64,000 nucleotides of DNA, from assembly GCA_020205615.1 (NCBI GenBank), contig CM035170.1, positions 9,976,311 through 10,040,310 on the forward strand, given 5' to 3'. The notes under the pieces were generated by a model. That model was not told where the DNA came from, did no database searches, and worked only from the letters and a program-made list of their open reading frames with translations. A program made the translations under genes and the position numbers. Origin of the DNA: Panax quinquefolius (taxonomy: Eukaryota; Streptophyta; Magnoliopsida; Apiales; Araliaceae). Positions 60,046 through 64,000 of this stretch are shown here, piece by piece. Position 1 is the stretch's first letter; each line of letters starts with the position of its first letter.

Positions 60046-60369
60046 AGTTGATATTTGGCATTTTTATAGTTTAAACCTTGTATATAATTCATTTTTGTAT
60101 ATATTATGGAGTATTGTACGTAGTTCAAGAGTATTTTTGTATATCTTATGGAGAATATGACATATTGTAGTTAATATAGAGTATGAAAATGTTTTTGTTG
60201 GACTTGTATGCATGTGAAAAAAATTTATATATGTTGGACTTGTATGCATGTGATTGGAAGGATATTATTATGTTAAATGTACTGTTGGAAATATAAACAG
60301 ATTTACAGGTATAAAAATGTGAGTTAAAACCCTGGATGTTGCCAAAACAGAGTAGCTATTTTTTTAAAA

Positions 60370-60803
60370 AACTCCTTATCCTCGACGGAAGAAGGTAAAC
60401 TCGACGAAATTCCGTCGAAAATAATCTCTTTTACATTTTACAGTATATACAACGTGGCAGCTTAATACCGACCGAATAAGATCGACGAAAGATATTCGGT
60501 CGAGAATAGTCTAAAATCGATAGAATTTTAAACCAACAATATCTTGGCACGTGGCGGCCTAAATATCGACCGAATACTCTCGACACGGATGTTATTCGGT
60601 CGAGGATAGACTAATATCGATGGAATATTTGGTTGACCATATGTCCGTCAGAATTAGTAATCAGCGACTAAAATTTTGACGGACTTAATTTTGACGTGCT
60701 TAAACTCGGTCGAATCCCTGACTGAATATTCCTTCATATTCAGTCTGGATTAAGGTATCCTCGACGAAATATTCCGTCTGAAAGAAGTCGTTTTCTTGTA
60801 GTG
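60370..60803. repeat. CACTA-A right subterminal repeats and terminus
   Basis: Eight or so TCGACGAAA / TATTCGGTCGA / ATTCCGTC words in both orientations, then the right inverted terminus. The same words occur at 16250-16500. Confidence 0.75.
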
Positions 60804-61160
60804 ACTTTAGATACTGAGTCGAGCATGATCTCGAATCGAGCTCAAACTATTTAAACTTTTCGAGCGAATATGATTTGAGTACCAATAGAAAATTACAATT
60901 TGAAGAGATTCGAGTAATTTATCAATTTTAAAATTTATTTATATTTGAATCGTTTATATTTGAATTTGAATCAAATTTTTAGGCTATATTTATTTGCAAG
61001 GATTACACTTGGGATAAGACAATTAATTCCAAGTGTCTTGTTTGTTTTTAAATTTATGTTTGAGACCTCAACCTTTTTTTTAAATGATCATAATATCTTG
61101 TAATTTCTGTTATTATTACTAGCAATTTAAAACTTATTAGTACAGAGACTAAATATTAAT
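60804..61160. other. Flank of CACTA-A, no gene seen
   Basis: Starts with the duplicate ACT. Contains TCGAGC/GCTCGA palindromic words (60820-60920) of a kind seen in old plant DNA-transposon ends. No coding sense. Confidence 0.4.
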
Positions 61161-61164
61161 ATTT

Positions 61165-61690
61165 TTTTGGAAGGAGGAGGAGGTGAGGTGGGGTGGGGTG
61201 GGGTGGGGTGGGGTGGGGGTGGGGTGGGGTGGGTATATATAATCATTAAATATTATTTTTTAGAGGGAGAGGGAGAGGGAGAGGGAGAGGGAGAGGGTAA
61301 GGGTGAGGGTGAGGGTGAGGGTGAGGGTGGGGGTGGGATGAGGGTGTATACATAATCAGTAAACATTAATTTTTTGGGATGGGCGGGTGGCGATGGGATG
61401 AGGGTGTATACATAATCAGTAAACATTAATTTTTTTTGACGGGTGGGGTAGGGGTGTATAAATAATCAGTAAATATTATTTTTTGAGATAGGAGTGTATT
61501 AATACATAATAAATAAATATTATTTTTTTTGGGGGGGGGGGAGTGGGATGGGGTTGGGTGGGGCGGGGCGGGGGGGGGCAAGGGCGGGGTGGGTGGGAGT
61601 ATACATAATCACAAAAAATTATTTTTTTAGGGTGAGGGTGGGAGTGGGGGTTGGGTGGGGTGTGGGGTGGGGTGTATATATTATCAGTAT
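61165..61690 (+). repeat. G-rich minisatellites: (GGGGT)n, (GGGAGA)n and a 60-70 bp unit
   Basis: (GGGGT)n at 61185-61231, (GAGGGA)n then (GGGTGA)n at 61265-61337, and a longer unit of 'gggatgagggtgtatacataatcagtaaatattaatttttt' repeated six to seven times to 61690. Many runs of three or more G at short spacing give strong G-quadruplex potential on the plus strand. The Gly/Glu ORF at 61167-61355 is just the repeat translated. Confidence 0.85.
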
Positions 61691-62242
61691 ATATTATTTT
61701 TTTTGATGTATAAATAAATTTAAAATATATTATTATTGATAATAATATAATAGTCCAAACGATATTTTTTAATCCAATATTTTAATAAATTCTGGAAAAA
61801 AAACAAACATAACATGAGATTATTTTAAGTTATCCCATCAATAATTTTATAAAAATTAGGACTATTTAATTTTAAAATTAATAATCTTGAAGAATATAAT
61901 TTAAATATTATAATTCTTATAAACAAATATAACCTTAATTAAACAAATATCAATCAAGTTTAAATTATTTGCTTCATATTACAACCTTGCCGCGAGTAAA
62001 ATAATTTTAATTATAAAGGAAACTGAAACTCATTAGTTAAAGTGTTGAAACAATATGAAACAAAGCTAGTTGCTTAGGCATAGTAGAGTATTAGTTAGGG
62101 AATGTGAAATAAAATTAATTCTAATAAAATGGATATATGTAATAATTTTTTCATTATATGAAAATACCCACCATCAACAACAACAGCCAAACATACACTT
62201 AAAATATTTTAAAATAGGTAATTGTTAAATTCACAATACTTT
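61691..62242. other. AT-rich, no gene seen
   Basis: No ORF of note and no terminal-repeat structure recognised. Confidence 0.4.
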
Positions 62243-62342
62243 TTGTTATTTTCACAACAAAAGTATCGCTATAGATGTATAGCGACGGTGAAAACCGTCA
62301 CTATAGGATCTATAGCAACACTTTTGTTGTGAAAATAACAAT
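62243..62342. mobile_element. Fold-back MITE, about 100 bp
   Basis: Left arm TTGTTATTTTCACAACAAAA and right arm TTTTGTTGTGAAAATAACAA are perfect inverse complements. The core adds 'gctatag' on both sides and an inner palindrome ATAGCGACGGT-gaaa-ACCGTCACTAT. It is therefore nearly one continuous hairpin. Such a structure suits a miniature inverted-repeat element and could yield small RNAs. I could not define a target duplication because the flanks are T/A runs. Confidence 0.7.
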
Positions 62343-63159
62343 TTTTGTTATGGATTTAATAATTCCCTTTAAAATAATTTTATCCCGTCTGTTCTTTCAA
62401 TCTAAACGTAACATTAGTAAAATTGATCAAACTGTCATGAATAATCCGATATTTGAATAAATGAGTATATATCTTCTTTTAATGGAAGGAAATTCTCATT
62501 AAAAGTAAAATTTATCCCATCTCCTAAAGCTGGAAGAATTCTCAATGGCTTATCAGCTTAAATTATTTTTGGGCCGCAAAAAGCTTGAACACATTAGTTA
62601 TATTAGTATGCTGATATACTTATAACCAAGTTTCACTATAAATCTATAATACTAGCTGTTTATTTTCTCTTAGTACACATGCCAAACTAATTAACAAGCC
62701 TTTTTTTTCCTATATTCGTCATATATCTAAATGAACAGCTTGTAATAACTTGATTAATTAATTTTGTACCTCTCATATCCATTCTATATAGTTTTTTCTC
62801 CCTATAATTTTTTGGTGGACCTAGCTACTCCCATGCAAGGCATTTGAATATTAAAGTTGGCTTAAATATAATTTATTATCTTAAATTATTGATCATATTT
62901 CATTTTGGTAATTCACCTTTCAATTTTATCAATTAAACAAATAAACTATTAATTTTTTTTATTATTGTCCAAATTCACTTGACACGTCAAAAATTTACAA
63001 CGTATCATCCAAAGCAGGGTCATAGGAAGCTGATCTGTACTTAAATAATAATATTTATATTATTTAATTAATTTAAATTATTTGAGCAAAACTAAATTTG
63101 ACAAGTCAATTTTTATTATCATTTAAAACAAAACAAATCTGTAGACAGACAAATCTCTG
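62343..63159. other. AT-rich, no gene seen
   Basis: The short ORF at 62275-62460 starts in the MITE. The rest is AT-rich with no recognisable domain, RNA gene or repeat structure. Confidence 0.4.
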
Positions 63160-63330
63160 CAATCGGCAAGGGCGACCATGGCGGAGATGGCGGAGATCTC
63201 CCAACAATCAACAGAAGCCGAAAACTATGAATCTATATGACAATACGACCATGGCGGAGATCTCCCATACTTCACAACACAGTCAGCTTGTGCTTAAGCT
63301 TTCTTTAGGCTCCCACTAGATTCAGAACTG
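63160..63330 (+). repeat. Direct duplication 'gaccatggcggagat' with tiny ORFs
   Basis: 'cgaccatggcggaga' occurs at about 63174 and 63246, each with an ATG in a good plant context (accATGGC) opening MAEMAEISQQS... (15-18 codons) and MAEISHTSQ... The frames close quickly. It may be the duplicated start of a small host or TE gene. I do not recognise it. Confidence 0.35.
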
Positions 63331-63529
63331 CCCTTAGGGAGAAATTGGTTCACGCTAGATTCAGAATTGCTGCTTCAGTAGCTACAAAATTGATACAAAC
63401 ATGAAACCTACTTATATATATATAGACTCAGTACCACCAGGTACATACTCCAAATAGTAGACATCCGCCAAGATCTTTGTAGCCGACCACCGGGGCCTTG
63501 CCAGATCCGCCGTCGTTCAAGAGCTCCAT

Positions 63530-63790
63530 AGATGAAACCGTTTCATCTGGGTGCTCATAACACATAACACATCTATTCAGCCAAATCTACTGCTGCAATG
63601 AATTGTTAGCCAAATCTAGTCTACTGCCGTTTCATCTCTTTATTCAGCCAAATCTGATTTGTTAGCTCATAACACATAACAGATCTTGGAGCTCTTTATT
63701 CATCTGCCACATCATGTGTTATGGCTGAATAGATCTGGGTTTCATCTGATTAATGTGTTATGGGTTTCATCTGGTTTGGCTGAATAGATG
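63530..63790. repeat. Array of direct and inverted short repeats
   Basis: CTATTCAGCCAAATCT-like words at about 63573, 63608 and 63650 and their complements GGCTGAATAGAT at 63723 and 63779. CATAACACATAACA at 63556 and 63668 is paired with TGTGTTATG at 63714 and 63754, and GTTTCATCTGG recurs in one orientation at 63540 and 63763. The left and right halves can pair as a hairpin. Origin unknown, possibly a decayed fold-back element. Confidence 0.6.
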
Positions 63791-64000
63791 TTCATGATTT
63801 AGAATAGGAGAGATGGAGAGCTTTATTATTTAATTTGTTTAATCATGTCTTGTTAATGGGTTTTTGTTTATTTATATTTTTGCCCTCTAATATAATAAAA
63901 AAATTTAAAAACTTGATTTTTAATTTTTTTTAGTACACATCATCATAAAATTGTCTAGTGAGCGAGCCACGTTATTAGTTTATGACATGGTAGACTTAAT
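63791..64000. other. Window end, no gene seen
   Basis: AT-rich tail with no ORF or repeat that I can support. Confidence 0.4.

Larger units (their letters stand above)
16234..60803 (+). mobile_element. CACTA-A: outer autonomous-type CACTA transposon, split by nested elements
   Basis: The left end CACTACAAGAAAAAGAC starts at 16234. The right end, GTTTTCTTGTAGTG, finishes at 60803. Each side carries ACT (16231-16233 and 60804-60806), a 3-bp target duplication. Both ends hold the same family of subterminal words built on TCGACGGAA/TTCCGTCGA (16250-16500 and 60370-60790), which ties the two ends to one element even though they are 44.6 kb apart. Removing the inserts leaves about 8.5 kb, normal for an autonomous CACTA. 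Its coding part (54456-60045, plus strand) has a TNP2-type transposase and a Transposase_24-type second gene, both with many stops, so the element is now dead. Confidence 0.88.

Noticed and set aside
61167..61355. Gly/Glu-rich ORF
   Set aside because: A direct translation of GGGGT and GAGGGA repeats.
1..64000. tRNA or rRNA genes
   Set aside because: TGGTATCAGAG sites are primer-binding sites next to LTRs. I found no cloverleaf or rRNA-like segment, though a covariance-model scan was not possible.

Overview
This window looks like plant nuclear DNA, most likely from a eudicot. It is AT-rich and intron-bearing, and it is built almost entirely of plant transposable elements: CACTA (En/Spm) DNA transposons, long-LTR elements, a Ty1/copia element and TRIM-like elements. 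The only host-gene matter I recognise is broken fragments that lie inside transposons (RRM, ZAT-type zinc finger, LRR, EDR2-like, auxin response factor). I found no intact host gene, tRNA, rRNA or CRISPR array. I cannot name the species.

Left part (1-16233). A reverse-oriented LTR (1-2328) sits head-to-head with a forward, 5'-truncated LTR of the same family (about 2531-11731). The forward LTR is split by a 7.3 kb CACTA element (CACTA-1, 4227-11560, TSD TCT). CACTA-1 shows no transposase but carries pieces of several unrelated host genes, so it is Pack-CACTA-like. Two small TRIM-like structures (12573-12850 and about 13151-13590) follow, then quiet AT-rich DNA.

Main part (16234-60803). One outer CACTA element (CACTA-A) is delimited by inverted ends (CACTACAAG / CTTGTAGTG) and an ACT target duplication 44.6 kb apart. 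Its own sequence adds up to only about 8.5 kb: the left end, short pieces at 39993-40056, 47452-47769 and 50288-50318, and the right part 52935-60803. That right part holds decayed TNP2-type transposase and Transposase_24-type genes. Nested inside are: (i) a long-LTR, LARD-like element with three LTRs and a TSD AGTTC (16514-39992), which is itself invaded by a minus-strand copia element (about 26230-35602); (ii) a second transposase-bearing CACTA (CACTA-2, 40057-47451, TSD TCT) with its genes on the minus strand and an auxin-response-factor fragment; (iii) two solo LTRs 31 bp apart with different TSDs (47770-50287 GTTTT; 50319-52934 CTTTA).

Right part (60804-64000). This holds G-rich minisatellites, a small fold-back MITE and an array of short direct and inverted repeats, with no convincing gene.

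The most unusual items are three. The LARD-like element carries a 1011-codon non-gag-pol frame that has 11 nonsense codons but no frameshift. The same element is peppered with a short CGTAG-core motif. CACTA-1 contains a set of captured exons. All element boundaries were read by eye from terminal motifs and target-site duplications; no database search was run.
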